From Planctomycetaceae bacterium (GTDB lineage: Bacteria; Planctomycetota; Planctomycetia; Pirellulales; Pirellulaceae), in NCBI GenBank assembly GCA_024232675.1, contig JAAEPL010000204.1, positions 1 through 34,182 of the forward strand: a stretch of DNA of 34,182 nucleotides, in the 5' to 3' direction. Shown here in pieces: positions 19,313-29,146 of the stretch (its first letter is position 1; each line of letters starts with the position of its first letter). The position numbers and the translations under genes are program-made. Under the pieces are notes generated by a model. The model made no database searches. It had not been told where the DNA came from and worked only from the letters and a program-made list of their open reading frames with translations.

Positions 19313-20941
19313 GTGGCTAAGCAACTTATTTTCGACGACTACGCACGTCAGCGAATGCTCAAGGGCATTGATAAACTGGCGGATGCGGTTGCCGTCACCA
19401 TGGGGCCTACCGGTCGCAATGTGATCATCAACAAGTCGTTTGGTGGACCGACCGTAACCAAAGATGGTGTCACGGTTGCCAAGGAAATTGAACTGGAAGA
19501 CCGGTTCGAAAACATGGGTGCAAAACTGGTTTCGGAAGTCGCTCAAAAGACTTCTGATTTAGCCGGTGACGGCACTACGACCGCAACCGTTTTGGCACGA
19601 GCGATCTTCAAAGAAGGTGTGCGTTCGATTGTCGCCGGCTGCAATCCCACCGCCGTACGCCGCGGCATCGACCGCGCCGTAGACGCCGCCGAAGAATTCC
19701 TGAAGGAAATGGCCAAGCCCGTTTCGAAAAAGGAACAAAAAGACGTGGCCCATGTCGGTGCCATCTCGGCCAATAACGACATGGAAATTGGCAACCTGCT
19801 GGCGGATGCCATGCATCGTGTTGGCAACGACGGCGTGATCACGGTGGAAGAAGGCAAAAGCCGCGAAACCACGGTTGAATATGTGGACGGGATGCAGTTC
19901 GACAAGGGTTACATCTCGCCTTATTTCATTAACCGTCCCGGTGAAATGGATTGCGAATTTGATGACGCGTTGGTTTTGATCTTTGAAAAGAAGATCAGCA
20001 ACATTCGTGACATCGTACCGATCTTGGAAAAAGCCGGTGCGACTGGTCAACCGCTTTTGATCATCGCAGAGGATGTGGATGCTGAGGCACTCACCCTGTT
20101 GGTGGTTAACCGCTTGCGTGGCACACTGAACGTGTGTGCTGTGAAAGCGCCTGGTTTCGGAGATCGTCGCAAGGCCATGCTAGGCGACATTGCGACCCTG
20201 ACGGGTGGCACGATGATCAGCGAAGACTTGGGAATCCAACTTGAGAACCTGACTTTGGAACACTTGGGTAAAGCCAAGAAAGTCAATGTCGACAAAGGCA
20301 ACACGACCATTGTCGAGGGTGCAGGCACTCGCAAGGCAGTGAACGGCCGCATCGATCAAATTCGCAAGATGGTTGAAAACACCGACAGCGATTACGATCG
20401 AGAGAAACTTCAAGAACGCTTGGCAAAATTGACCGGCGGTGTTGCCGTTGTCAAAGTCGGTGCCGAAACCGAAGCTGACATGAAGCAGAAGAAAGCCCGC
20501 GTGGAAGACGCATTGCACGCGACCCGCGCAGCAATCGAAGAAGGTATTTTACCCGGTGGCGGAGTCGCCTTGCTGCGATCGCGAGAAGCGGTTGAAGCGG
20601 CCCGCAAGGGTGCTCGTGGAGACGAGAAGATGGGTGTCGATATCGTCTTGCGAGCCCTAGATGCACCGATTCGTCAGATCGCTGATAATGGCGGTATCGA
20701 CGGCTCGGTTGTGGCCGACAACATCCTGGAGAAGAGCAGCAAGAACTACGGTTACGACGCTCATGCCGGGACCTACGGTGACATGCTCAAAGCAGGTGTC
20801 ATTGACCCCGTCAAAGTGGTGCGTACGGCTCTGCGAAATGCAGCCAGCATCGCCGCTCTGTTGTTGACCACCGATGCGATGGTCTCCAACTATGAGGACG
20901 AGGACAAGAAGAAGGCAATGGTCGAGGGGGCCATTTCCTAA
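19313..20941 (+). CDS. groEL: Chaperonin GroEL, paralog 2 (no GGM tail)
   Basis: GTG start at 19313 with AAGGAA upstream; [69 protein letters not shown]...[15 protein letters not shown]...[21 protein letters not shown]; ends [20 protein letters not shown]. Confidence 0.96.
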   Translation: MAKQLIFDDYARQRMLKGIDKLADAVAVTMGPTGRNVIINKSFGGPTVTKDGVTVAKEIELEDRFENMGAKLVSEVAQKTSDLAGDGTTTATVLARAIFKEGVRSIVAGCNPTAVRRGIDRAVDAAEEFLKEMAKPVSKKEQKDVAHVGAISANNDMEIGNLLADAMHRVGNDGVITVEEGKSRETTVEYVDGMQFDKGYISPYFINRPGEMDCEFDDALVLIFEKKISNIRDIVPILEKAGATGQPLLIIAEDVDAEALTLLVVNRLRGTLNVCAVKAPGFGDRRKAMLGDIATLTGGTMISEDLGIQLENLTLEHLGKAKKVNVDKGNTTIVEGAGTRKAVNGRIDQIRKMVENTDSDYDREKLQERLAKLTGGVAVVKVGAETEADMKQKKARVEDALHATRAAIEEGILPGGGVALLRSREAVEAARKGARGDEKMGVDIVLRALDAPIRQIADNGGIDGSVVADNILEKSSKNYGYDAHAGTYGDMLKAGVIDPVKVVRTALRNAASIAALLLTTDAMVSNYEDEDKKKAMVEGAIS

Positions 20942-21086
20942 ACTTGATGAGATTGGTCGGCTTTCCTTTCCCCGCTCCCTGTATTTGGGGAAAGGGAGGC
21001 TGTGACCCTGCTCTTCCTCTGTATGGATTTAACGGAACAATCCGAGCGAAAGCTCTCTGTCATCTGCCCAACGGATCTAATTGGAC

Positions 21087-22232
21087 ATGGCGAAACGCTG
21101 TTACTACGAAGTCCTCTGCATCACAAAAACCGCTAATGATCGAGAGATTTCCAAATCTTATCGACGTCTGGCAGTAAAGTTTCACCCGGATAGTAATCCG
21201 GACGACGAAGAGGCTGACTTCAAATTCAAAGAAGCGGCTGAGGCTTACGACGTGCTGGGTGACCAAGACAAACGGGCCCGTTACGACCGATATGGTCATG
21301 CCGGCGTTGACGGCAACCGGCAATTTGGAAACGCGGAAGATATCATGTCCGCGTTCTCCGAGATTTTCGGCGGCGGCGGAGGAGGTGGCGGTGGCTTTTT
21401 TGGCGACCTGTTTGGCGGTGGCGGACGACGTGCCCGACGGGGTGGCGACGTACGTGCTGATGTCATATTGACGCTTGAGGAAGCAGCCAAAGGCGCTTCG
21501 AAAACTGTCAATTTCACCCGCGGCGAAGTTTGTACCACCTGCACTGGCAGTGGCGCTCGACCCGGTACGCAACCCACCATGTGTACAAAATGTGGTGGCC
21601 GCGGTGTCGTACTGCAATCCAACGGAATTTTGCGTGTGCAAACGACCTGCCCCTCCTGTCAGGGCAGCGGCCGTATGATCCCCGACCCTTGCTTCGAATG
21701 CCGGGGTTACGGCGTACAGAAGAAAAAAGTCGAGCTGGACGTGGCAATTCCGGCCGGCGTGGATGATGGAATGCGGGTTCGTTTACAGGGCGAAGGCGAG
21801 GCCTGCCACGAAGGCGAAGGACCTGCGGGGGACTGCTATTGCTTCATCAAGGTGCGCAAACACAAATTATTCCATCGCGATGGCGACCACCTTGTTTTGC
21901 AATTGCCAATTACCTATCCCCAAGCCGCCTTGGGATCGAAGATTGAAGTTCCCACATTAGAAGGCCGTGACGAATTAAAGGTCCCGGCGGGGACTCAGTC
22001 AGGTGACGTTTTCAAAATCACTGGTCGCGGAATGCCTGACCCTCAATCGGGACGCAAAGGTGACCTGTTAGTTCAGACGTTTATTGAAACTCCAAAAAAA
22101 CTTGACGAACGCCAAGAGGAACTTCTCCGCGAATTGGCGGAATTAGAACACACTAACGTGACACCCCAGCGTCGCAGTTTTTTGAATAAACTCAAAGATT
22201 ATTTTGCCGTATCGGATAAAGACCAAGCGTAA
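21087..22232 (+). CDS. dnaJ: Chaperone protein DnaJ
   Basis: MAKRCYYEVLCITKTANDREISKSYRRLAVKFHPDSNPD (HPD motif), Gly/Phe-rich region, four CxxCxGxG motifs (CTTCTGSG, CTKCGGRG, CPSCQGSG, CFECRGYG). The ORF track uses a TTG six bases upstream. Confidence 0.96.
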   Translation: MAKRCYYEVLCITKTANDREISKSYRRLAVKFHPDSNPDDEEADFKFKEAAEAYDVLGDQDKRARYDRYGHAGVDGNRQFGNAEDIMSAFSEIFGGGGGGGGGFFGDLFGGGGRRARRGGDVRADVILTLEEAAKGASKTVNFTRGEVCTTCTGSGARPGTQPTMCTKCGGRGVVLQSNGILRVQTTCPSCQGSGRMIPDPCFECRGYGVQKKKVELDVAIPAGVDDGMRVRLQGEGEACHEGEGPAGDCYCFIKVRKHKLFHRDGDHLVLQLPITYPQAALGSKIEVPTLEGRDELKVPAGTQSGDVFKITGRGMPDPQSGRKGDLLVQTFIETPKKLDERQEELLRELAELEHTNVTPQRRSFLNKLKDYFAVSDKDQA

Positions 22233-22234
22233 AC

Positions 22235-22771
22235 ATGAGCAAAGAAAACCCAGAACTCGATTTAGATGCGGTACCACCCGAAGGTGGGGAGCAGGCTCCC
22301 GGCTCAGAAGATGCCACGGTCGATGATTTGAAAAAGCAAGTAGTGGACGCTGAGAAGCGTGCTTTGATTTATCAAGCCGATCTGGAGAATTTCCGCAGAC
22401 GTAAATCGAAAGAGACTCAAGACGCTTTAAAGTACGCGGCGATGCCGTTAATCAACAGCCTGTTGCAAGTTTTGGATAACCTGGACCGCGCGCTGGCCTC
22501 GGCTGCGGCCGATGATTCCGCTTCCTCGTTACGCGACGGAGTGGAATTGGTGCGCACGCAATTGGTGGATGCTTTGGAAGCTCAGGGCTGCCGTAGAATC
22601 GAAGCCCTAGGCCAAGTATTCGATCCTAATGTGCACGAAGCGATCCAAATGCAACCCGATCCGCAAGCAGCGGCCAATACTATTATCTTGGAAGCTGAAT
22701 CGGGTTTCAAATTGCATGATCGTGTGGTTCGCCCCGCCAAGGTCATTATCTCAACGGGCCCGGGCAACTGA
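22235..22771 (+). CDS. grpE: Nucleotide exchange factor GrpE
   Basis: KRALIYQADLENFRRRKSKETQDALKYAAMPLINSLLQVLDNLDRAL...FDPNVHEAIQMQPDP...VVRPAKVIIS; begins 2 nt after the dnaJ stop. Confidence 0.94.
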   Translation: MSKENPELDLDAVPPEGGEQAPGSEDATVDDLKKQVVDAEKRALIYQADLENFRRRKSKETQDALKYAAMPLINSLLQVLDNLDRALASAAADDSASSLRDGVELVRTQLVDALEAQGCRRIEALGQVFDPNVHEAIQMQPDPQAAANTIILEAESGFKLHDRVVRPAKVIISTGPGN

Positions 22772-22971
22772 TTCAGCGCAGTCGCTCACGCTCGCTTAGG
22801 TGAAGGCTGCCGCGGAACGGCCCCGCTATGAATGGGGGCATGACACGGTTCCCAACCTGAACACTCCCTGAGGATCAGTCGGTTCTTATTGGACATCCAC
22901 CTGCGCGTAGCGTCTGTCGACGGCGAATCAAACGATCCCGTCTATTTTTGTGGGCTTCTTTTTTTTGACAC

Positions 22972-22999
22972 AAAAACCAATTAAGTAAGTTTGGTTTTT
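22972..22999 (+). terminator. Candidate AT-rich terminator downstream of grpE
   Basis: aaaaaccaa-ttaagtaagt-ttggttttt: perfect 9-bp arms ending in Ts, in the grpE-sulfatase intergenic region about 200 bp after grpE. Confidence 0.5.
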
Positions 23000-23180
23000 C
23001 TGCCCGTTTTGTATGCCTTCTAACCTAGAAGCTGGCTATCGGTAACGATACCCTGCGTATCTGTCATTTAGTTGGCTGAACCGATTGACCGGCTGTTGTA
23101 GAAGTCCAGCCGGCGAGGAAATCTCTTTAATTGTATCTATGGATTGCTCCGGCTTGGTAGCGATCCGAACAGGGGGGGGT

Positions 23181-25580
23181 ATGACTGTTACAAACTCAAA
23201 AACAAGAACCGTGTGTTTACCGATCAGATGGGACGCTTTGGCCGCAGGGATTTGCTTCCTCTTAATGTTGACTCAAACGGCACTCGGCTATCAGGCGACA
23301 AATTCGACTGACCGAACCAAGATCCCTTTGCCCGATGCTCGCCCAGCACCTACAGAGGAAATCGATCCGGCAAAAGCCAAAATGCCGCGAACAGTAGATT
23401 TGCGTGCTCCGGCCAACGCTCCCAACGTCGTTATTGTGTTATTGGATGACTTAGGCTTTGGCGGCCCTGCCCCATTTGGCGGCCCCATTCGTATGCCTGC
23501 GCTGGATCGCCTGGCAAAAAATGGCTTGCGTTATACCCGGTTTCACACGTGTGCTTTGTGCGCCCCAACACGTGTTGCATTGAAGCAAGGTCGTAACCAC
23601 CACGTCGTCAATATGGGTTCGATTCCAGAAATCGCTACTGGATATCCCGGTAACACCAGTCGTGTTCCCAACGATACCGCACCACTGGCGGAAATATTGC
23701 GACTGAACGGATACAACACAGCTGCCTTTGGAAAATGGCATGCCACATTAGGACGCGAAACGACTGCCTCCGGACCCCAGGATCGCTGGCCGACGCGCCA
23801 AGGATTTGAAAAGTTCTACGGTTTTATCGGAGCGGAAGAAAACAATTTTGAACCCAGCTTACATGACGGTGTCACCAATATCGAAGTTCCGGAAACCGAA
23901 GGTTACCATTTAATTGATGACATGACCCGTGAGGCGATCGAATGGATGCACCAACAGCATTCCATGACACCCGAAAAACCTTTCTTTGTTTATTACGCCT
24001 CACCGGGCGTGCATGCTCCGCATCACGTGACAGGTGATTGGATTAAAAAATATGATGGCGAATTTGACGAAGGATGGAATGCCGCGCGCGAAGCGACCTT
24101 GGCCCGTCAAATTGAGATGGGAATCGTGCCCGCCAACACCCAGCTGGCAAAACCCGCCGACAGCATCGCGAATTGGGATGCTCTGACGGATGATCAAAAG
24201 AAAGTTTACGCTCGCCAGGCGGAAGCGTTCGCTGGATTTGCCGAGTATTCAGATTTTCACGTCGGTCGATTGATTGATGCCATCGATGCGATGGGTGAAT
24301 TGGAAAACACCCTATTCGTCTACATTACGGGCGATAACGGAACCAGTTCTGAAGGTAACCAAACAGGGAATTGGAATTGGGGGCATATGCTCAACGGGGT
24401 ACCGGAAACGACGGAAGAGCAACTGCAATATTTCGACCAATGGGGCGGACCGGAAACTTACCCCCACATGTCAGTCGGCTGGGCAGTCGCGTTTGATGCG
24501 CCATTTGCCCACACTAAACAGGTGGCTGGAGATTTCGGTGGGACCCGCAACGGCACGGTTATTCACTGGCCAAAAGGAATCAATTCGAAAAATGAGATTC
24601 GCGACCAATTCAGCCATGTCATCGATGTAGCTCCGACCATTTTGGCAGCAGCCAATATTCCCGAGCCGAAATTTGTGAACGGCATCAAGCAATTTCCAAT
24701 GCAAGGGAGCAGCCTGATATATTCGTTCGACGACGCTGGCGCTGCCGAGAGACATTCAAAACAGTACTTTGAGATTGTTGGCAATCGCGGCATGTACTCC
24801 GATGGCTGGATGGCCCGCACGACGGTCAAACTGCCATGGGAAACGAAAAAGCGTCACGAAATCACCGATGACGATGGTTGGGAATTATTCAATACCGCGG
24901 AAGATTTCAGCATGGCTCACGATCTGTCCGAGCAACATCCTGAACGCCTAAAGGCCTTGAAGGCCTTGTTCGTTCGGGAAGCAATTGCCAATGGCGTTTT
25001 CCCGTTGGATGACCGTTTGCTGGAACGCTTGTTGCCCGAGGTCGCAGGCCGCCCCACGCTAATGGGAGACCGTCAATCGATCACACTTTACCCGGGAACG
25101 ATTGGAGTTAACGAAAACGCCATGATTAATCTAAAAAATCGCTCCAGCAAAATAACCGCTAAATTTTCCGTCGATGATCCGGCCAACACCAACGGAGTGC
25201 TGATGGCCCAAGGTGGTAGGTTTGGCGGCTGGGTGCTGTTTGTGGAAGATGGTCACGCTGGCTACGCTTACAACAATCTAGGCGAAATTACCGTCGTTAA
25301 ATCCGAGGCTCCGTTAAAATCGGGTGATCAAACGCTCGTTCTTGATTTCACCTACGACGGCGAAGGTGCGGGAAAGGGAGCCAAAGTCTCCTTAAAAGCC
25401 GAAACTCAAAAACCGGTAAACGCAAATTTGGAAAGCACGATCGCCAGCCGATTTTCGATCGACGAAGGAGCCGATGTAGGTCGGGATCGTGGTTCACCGG
25501 TTTTGAGTCGCCAAATTGGTGGCGTTCGTCAGAGCCCGTTTAATGGGCAACTTCAAACCGTAACCATAGATCTGAAATAA
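23181..25580 (+). CDS. Secreted sulfatase (arylsulfatase-like, FGly-type)
   Basis: ATG at 23181 gives MTVTNSKTRTVCLPIRWDALAAGICFLLMLTQTALGYQA (signal peptide), NVVIVLLDDLGFGGPAPFGG metal site, CAPTRVALKQGRNHH (CxPxR formylglycine motif), YITGDNGTSSEGNQ. The ORF track begins upstream at 23085. Confidence 0.9.
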   Translation: MTVTNSKTRTVCLPIRWDALAAGICFLLMLTQTALGYQATNSTDRTKIPLPDARPAPTEEIDPAKAKMPRTVDLRAPANAPNVVIVLLDDLGFGGPAPFGGPIRMPALDRLAKNGLRYTRFHTCALCAPTRVALKQGRNHHVVNMGSIPEIATGYPGNTSRVPNDTAPLAEILRLNGYNTAAFGKWHATLGRETTASGPQDRWPTRQGFEKFYGFIGAEENNFEPSLHDGVTNIEVPETEGYHLIDDMTREAIEWMHQQHSMTPEKPFFVYYASPGVHAPHHVTGDWIKKYDGEFDEGWNAAREATLARQIEMGIVPANTQLAKPADSIANWDALTDDQKKVYARQAEAFAGFAEYSDFHVGRLIDAIDAMGELENTLFVYITGDNGTSSEGNQTGNWNWGHMLNGVPETTEEQLQYFDQWGGPETYPHMSVGWAVAFDAPFAHTKQVAGDFGGTRNGTVIHWPKGINSKNEIRDQFSHVIDVAPTILAAANIPEPKFVNGIKQFPMQGSSLIYSFDDAGAAERHSKQYFEIVGNRGMYSDGWMARTTVKLPWETKKRHEITDDDGWELFNTAEDFSMAHDLSEQHPERLKALKALFVREAIANGVFPLDDRLLERLLPEVAGRPTLMGDRQSITLYPGTIGVNENAMINLKNRSSKITAKFSVDDPANTNGVLMAQGGRFGGWVLFVEDGHAGYAYNNLGEITVVKSEAPLKSGDQTLVLDFTYDGEGAGKGAKVSLKAETQKPVNANLESTIASRFSIDEGADVGRDRGSPVLSRQIGGVRQSPFNGQLQTVTIDLK

Positions 25581-25617
25581 GATTTTGCTAAGCGAGGCGG
25601 TTGCCGCTATTATTCAC

Positions 25618-25646
25618 GCCGCAGGCTATTCGCCGGCGGCTTTTTT
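25618..25646 (+). terminator. Rho-independent terminator after the sulfatase gene
   Basis: gccgcaggctattcgccggcggc followed by tttttt, 38 bp after the sulfatase stop. Confidence 0.75.
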
Positions 25647-25647
25647 G

Positions 25648-25830
25648 ATGCGCAGTAAGTACTTCCTAGCTGGATACGTTTTTGCTGCAACTACCGTGGT
25701 CGACTTTTTTCTCATGCGTCACACTTTGGCAACGGGACTTTGGGCAGCGTTGCTGTCCCTGCTGGGTTCATTCATCCTAGATCGCAAGCCTCATCAAATT
25801 CACGATTCGGTTAAAGCTAATCCGGTTTAA
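25648..25830 (+). CDS. Possible small membrane protein (60 aa)
   Basis: MRSKYFLAGYVFAATTVVDFFLMRHTLATGLWAALLSLLGSFILDRKPHQIHDSVKANPV (one or two hydrophobic helices). It starts immediately after the putative terminator with no clear RBS; an alternative TTG start lies at 25585. Confidence 0.4.
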   Translation: MRSKYFLAGYVFAATTVVDFFLMRHTLATGLWAALLSLLGSFILDRKPHQIHDSVKANPV

Positions 25831-25877
25831 GAGACGCGGGGAAGGGGTTTAAGCGAAATCGCACGCCGCTTTAAAGA

Positions 25878-25917
25878 TTCAGCCGGCATGTTCTATCGAG
25901 AGAACAAGCCGGCTGAA
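25878..25917 (-). terminator. Long hairpin between convergent genes, likely terminator of the minus-strand EF-hand gene
   Basis: ttcagccggcatgttctatcgagagaacaagccggctgaa: outer ~10-bp arm plus inner GTTCT/AGAAC-type pairing; no strong T run. Confidence 0.55.
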
Positions 25918-25940
25918 AAGACACAATAAAAACTGGTTCC

Positions 25941-26564
25941 TTATTTAGGAGCTCTCATAGAGTTGAGGCCCTTGCTAAGTTCTTCTTGGTTTAAGCTTCC
26001 GTTCTTATCCAAATCCCATTTTGTATGCAGCTCTTTGGCAGCGTTGTTAGCCGCCTCGGGATTCGGTGGCGTGCCGCCCCCGCCTGGTCCCACACTGCGA
26101 AATACGTTCGTGGTTTGACTGTGGTTGATGCCGGGAATACCTGACGGACCGACTGTGTGATATTGCAGATTACTGTGCGGTACACCGTAAGAAGTCCATC
26201 GAGTTCCCGTCACATGCCGATTGCCTTCCCAGCGATTAACGTGACGCAAAGAACCCGGGTCAACATGGCCCCGATTTGGATCGGTAGCACTTTCTTTAAC
26301 CTTGTTCTGCGTGGTGTCCACGGTCCATCGCCCGGTATATGGATCGAAATGAAATCCGTCTAGATGATTTCGCGTCTGCGCGATCGTTGGATTCCATCCC
26401 GTTGGATATGGTGGGTGATTGGGTGGGTAATAGGGTGGGTGATAATGGTGAGGGTGTGGGTGATATCCATGGTGATGCGGTGGATAATAGGGACCCGGTT
26501 GTGCGACTAGGGCTGTCGTAAACCAACTGCAACAAAGGGCTAATAAAAGGACTCGGCAGAACAT
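25941..26564 (-). CDS. Secreted His/Pro/Tyr-rich protein with C-terminal EF-hand-like motif
   Basis: Signal peptide MFCRVLLLALCCSWFTTALVAQ, then GPYYPPHHHGYHPHPHHYHPPYYPPNHPPYP, then WDLDKNGSLNQEELSKGL (DxDKNGxLxxEEL). Confidence 0.8.
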   Translation of the reverse strand: MFCRVLLLALCCSWFTTALVAQPGPYYPPHHHGYHPHPHHYHPPYYPPNHPPYPTGWNPTIAQTRNHLDGFHFDPYTGRWTVDTTQNKVKESATDPNRGHVDPGSLRHVNRWEGNRHVTGTRWTSYGVPHSNLQYHTVGPSGIPGINHSQTTNVFRSVGPGGGGTPPNPEAANNAAKELHTKWDLDKNGSLNQEELSKGLNSMRAPK

Positions 26565-27263
26565 GCGAAACTCCCGCGGGTTGTGGTATCGTCGGTGCTA
26601 ACAAACGTTATTTGAATTTTGTGAAAACGAACAATAAACGGAGCTGGCTAGTGCGATTCGATTAGGGAAGCAAAGATTCGCCAAAGGCATCAGCAAAACC
26701 TGACGGCCCGAATCTTTAGGCACGTTGAAACCGCCGGCCACCCGAAGTGTAGGTTCAGGTACACTGTGATGCAAATGTTTCAATTTAATATTTTGGAATG
26801 CCATCTCGCAGCTCAGTTCTGGACCAAACTGTTGACAAAAAACAACAATACCTAGCAAGGACCTGCTTGTTTGGCCTTCTGTTTGCGGTCATCTCAGGAC
26901 CCGTTGGCTTGCTCTTCAAAGCGTGTTTCTGCCAAGTAGTTAGGGTCTATCGATGCGATACCGTCGAATGTCGATATCGAAGCTAACCAACGGCATTTCC
27001 AAATCGCATGTTATTTAGCAGCAAAATGGGATGGCCGCGTCCTTGCTCCCCCTAATCAAACCTGCCTAAAAATTGCAGGTGCCGAGCTGCCAAAGCAAAG
27101 ATCTAAAGTAGGATTGCACGCAGCCGGCTTTTTCGGTCACTGCCAAATTCACTCGTTTGAGACCTTAGCGATCCATCACTGCAGGATCATCAGTTGGCGT
27201 TACCGCCGATTGGTTTATTGTTGTGCGTACTCGACCAGCGGGTGGCCAGCTGTCTTGACACGA

Positions 27264-27794
27264 TTAGTCCAGCAGGAAGAGATCGATTCGGAACCAATCG
27301 TTGCCCTCGGGGATCACGACCGCTACGCCTGGGCGGCCAAGGAATCGACCGGTGCCGCCAATTATGGGTCGTTGGCATGTATTGATTAACTCGCCTCCTT
27401 CGTTGGCGTAGTCGTGAAGGCCGCTCCATACGAGTTGATCCTCGGAATCGGACCAGCGCAAGTTAAAATTAGAGACGCGGAATTCGTGCTGCTTGTTATC
27501 CCCAAGTTCGTGATCGGGACTGGTGGTTACATTAAAGCCGCTGGCGATGCCGATCTGCGGTGAATCCGCTGGGTCCCCACTTGCTGGCAGGTCCGCGTAC
27601 ATGTTTGCCCACCAAGTGGTGAGGTCGCCATGACTCGGACCGGGAGTCGCCAAATCCGCTCGCACAAGATTGCCTTGGTGGCAAAAAACAGTTAGTGTCG
27701 GTTCGGTCGGCAGGGTGCGTGAGGGGGCACAGGTGTATCCCACGGCGGCGGCCCCTAGTAGAATTACGACGGCTGTTCTGGAGAGTGTCTGCAT
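27264..27794 (-). CDS. Small secreted protein with an AOC/dirigent-barrel-like motif
   Basis: Start at ATG 27794 gives a signal peptide (MQTLSRTAVVILLGAAAVGYTCA); C-terminal QRPIIGGTGRFLGRPGVAVVIPEGNDWFRIDLFLLD resembles the IxGGTGRFxGAxG motif of allene-oxide-cyclase/dirigent barrels. The ORF track start at 27869 is upstream. Confidence 0.65.
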   Translation of the reverse strand: MQTLSRTAVVILLGAAAVGYTCAPSRTLPTEPTLTVFCHQGNLVRADLATPGPSHGDLTTWWANMYADLPASGDPADSPQIGIASGFNVTTSPDHELGDNKQHEFRVSNFNLRWSDSEDQLVWSGLHDYANEGGELINTCQRPIIGGTGRFLGRPGVAVVIPEGNDWFRIDLFLLD

Positions 27795-28307
27795 GGTTCT
27801 TTCCCTGAAATATTGCGGAACAAATGGGTCGGAAGCGATGGCTCGCTTTGCTATTGGTTTGAAATTCACCCCGCACGAATTCTAGTCCTCGCCGACAACT
27901 TTTCAAACAGCTGGTACCAATTGCGAGATGGAAAAAACAGGCCTGACCGATGTGATCAGCCCCTGGTTTTCCCTGCAGATAAAGTTGAATGCCATTAAAA
28001 CAAGCGCTAACCTCCTGGCAGCGCAAAATCGATGCCCGGATTTCGCATCTAAGCCTTAAAGCAGTGATGAATCTGAAAGGCGTTATTCACGTTTGAGATA
28101 GGGAAGCATCAGTGAATCTTATTTCAATTTCTATGGCCACTGTATCCACGAACTGTTGGCTCCCCTGCTTAACAGCAATCCAGCGATGAATTTGGACATC
28201 ACTTTGCCGAAAAGTTGATGAGAGATTGGTCCTTTCCGGCGGTCTCGGTACACGTTAAAGTACATGCTCGATTGAATAAACACACGACTTCCCAAGGAAT
28301 CCCGACC

Positions 28308-28649
28308 TTGCCAACGTACGATTACGAATGCGATGCTTGCGGTCACACGATGGAATTGTTCCAACGCATTTCCGAAGATCCCATTAAGAAATGCCCCGAG
28401 TGCAAAAAGAACAAATTGCGGCGGCTGTTTGGAACCGGTGCGGCAATTGTTTTTAAGGGGAGCGGGTTCTACGAAACCGACTACCGCAGTGACTCTTATA
28501 AAAAGGGCGAGAAGAAGGCTAAGGAAAGCAAGAAAGACGCCTCCTCGAAAGGTGATAAAAAAGCGGACTCAAGCAAGTCAGCCTCGAAATCAGATACGAG
28601 TGGCGGAGATGCCAAATCTAAATCGTCGGGTGGCGACAACAAGAAATAA
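28308..28649 (+). CDS. FmdB-family zinc ribbon protein with Lys/Ser-rich disordered tail
   Basis: TTG start at 28308 with AAGGAA upstream: MPTYDYECDACGHTMELFQRISEDPIKKCPECKKNKLRRLFGTGAAIVFKGSGFYETDYRSDSYKKGEKKAKESKKDASSKG...; CxxC...CxxC zinc ribbon. Confidence 0.88.
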   Translation: MPTYDYECDACGHTMELFQRISEDPIKKCPECKKNKLRRLFGTGAAIVFKGSGFYETDYRSDSYKKGEKKAKESKKDASSKGDKKADSSKSASKSDTSGGDAKSKSSGGDNKK

Positions 28650-29146
28650 GGGTTTTTATATTCTTGTGAGACTGCAAATAAACGTCCCAAGGACGCCGCG
28701 TGGTTCCGTCGAGTTGACGGGCCATACGAGCCGCCGTTTAACCTTCTGATGGAACAGCGGAGAAGTGAAATTGAGTCAGTAAATATCTGCTTATTCAGAT
28801 AGAGCTGAGCCTCATACCGCATAAGTCGCAGTTGATTGTTTACCTCAATGCACCCCTGGGGATTGTTCAAGGAAGCTGCCGGCGAACGCGGGATCTACAT
28901 TCAAAATTGTTCGTTGCTCCGAAATTAAAGCGGCTTAAAAACTGGCTTTTGCCCCTAACTGAAATATCGACTTCCGCTTTTTTGTTGCTTATTCAATTGC
29001 TTGAATTAGCATAAGTCTCCAAAGAATTCACTGATAAAATACGCTCGGCTCAACTGGCTGTGCAACGGACTACGTAACTAGCTGGGCTCGATTGTTTCAT
29101 GCGAAGCCGGCTGCATTAAGCAAAATCAATGAGGGGTAAGGTTAAC

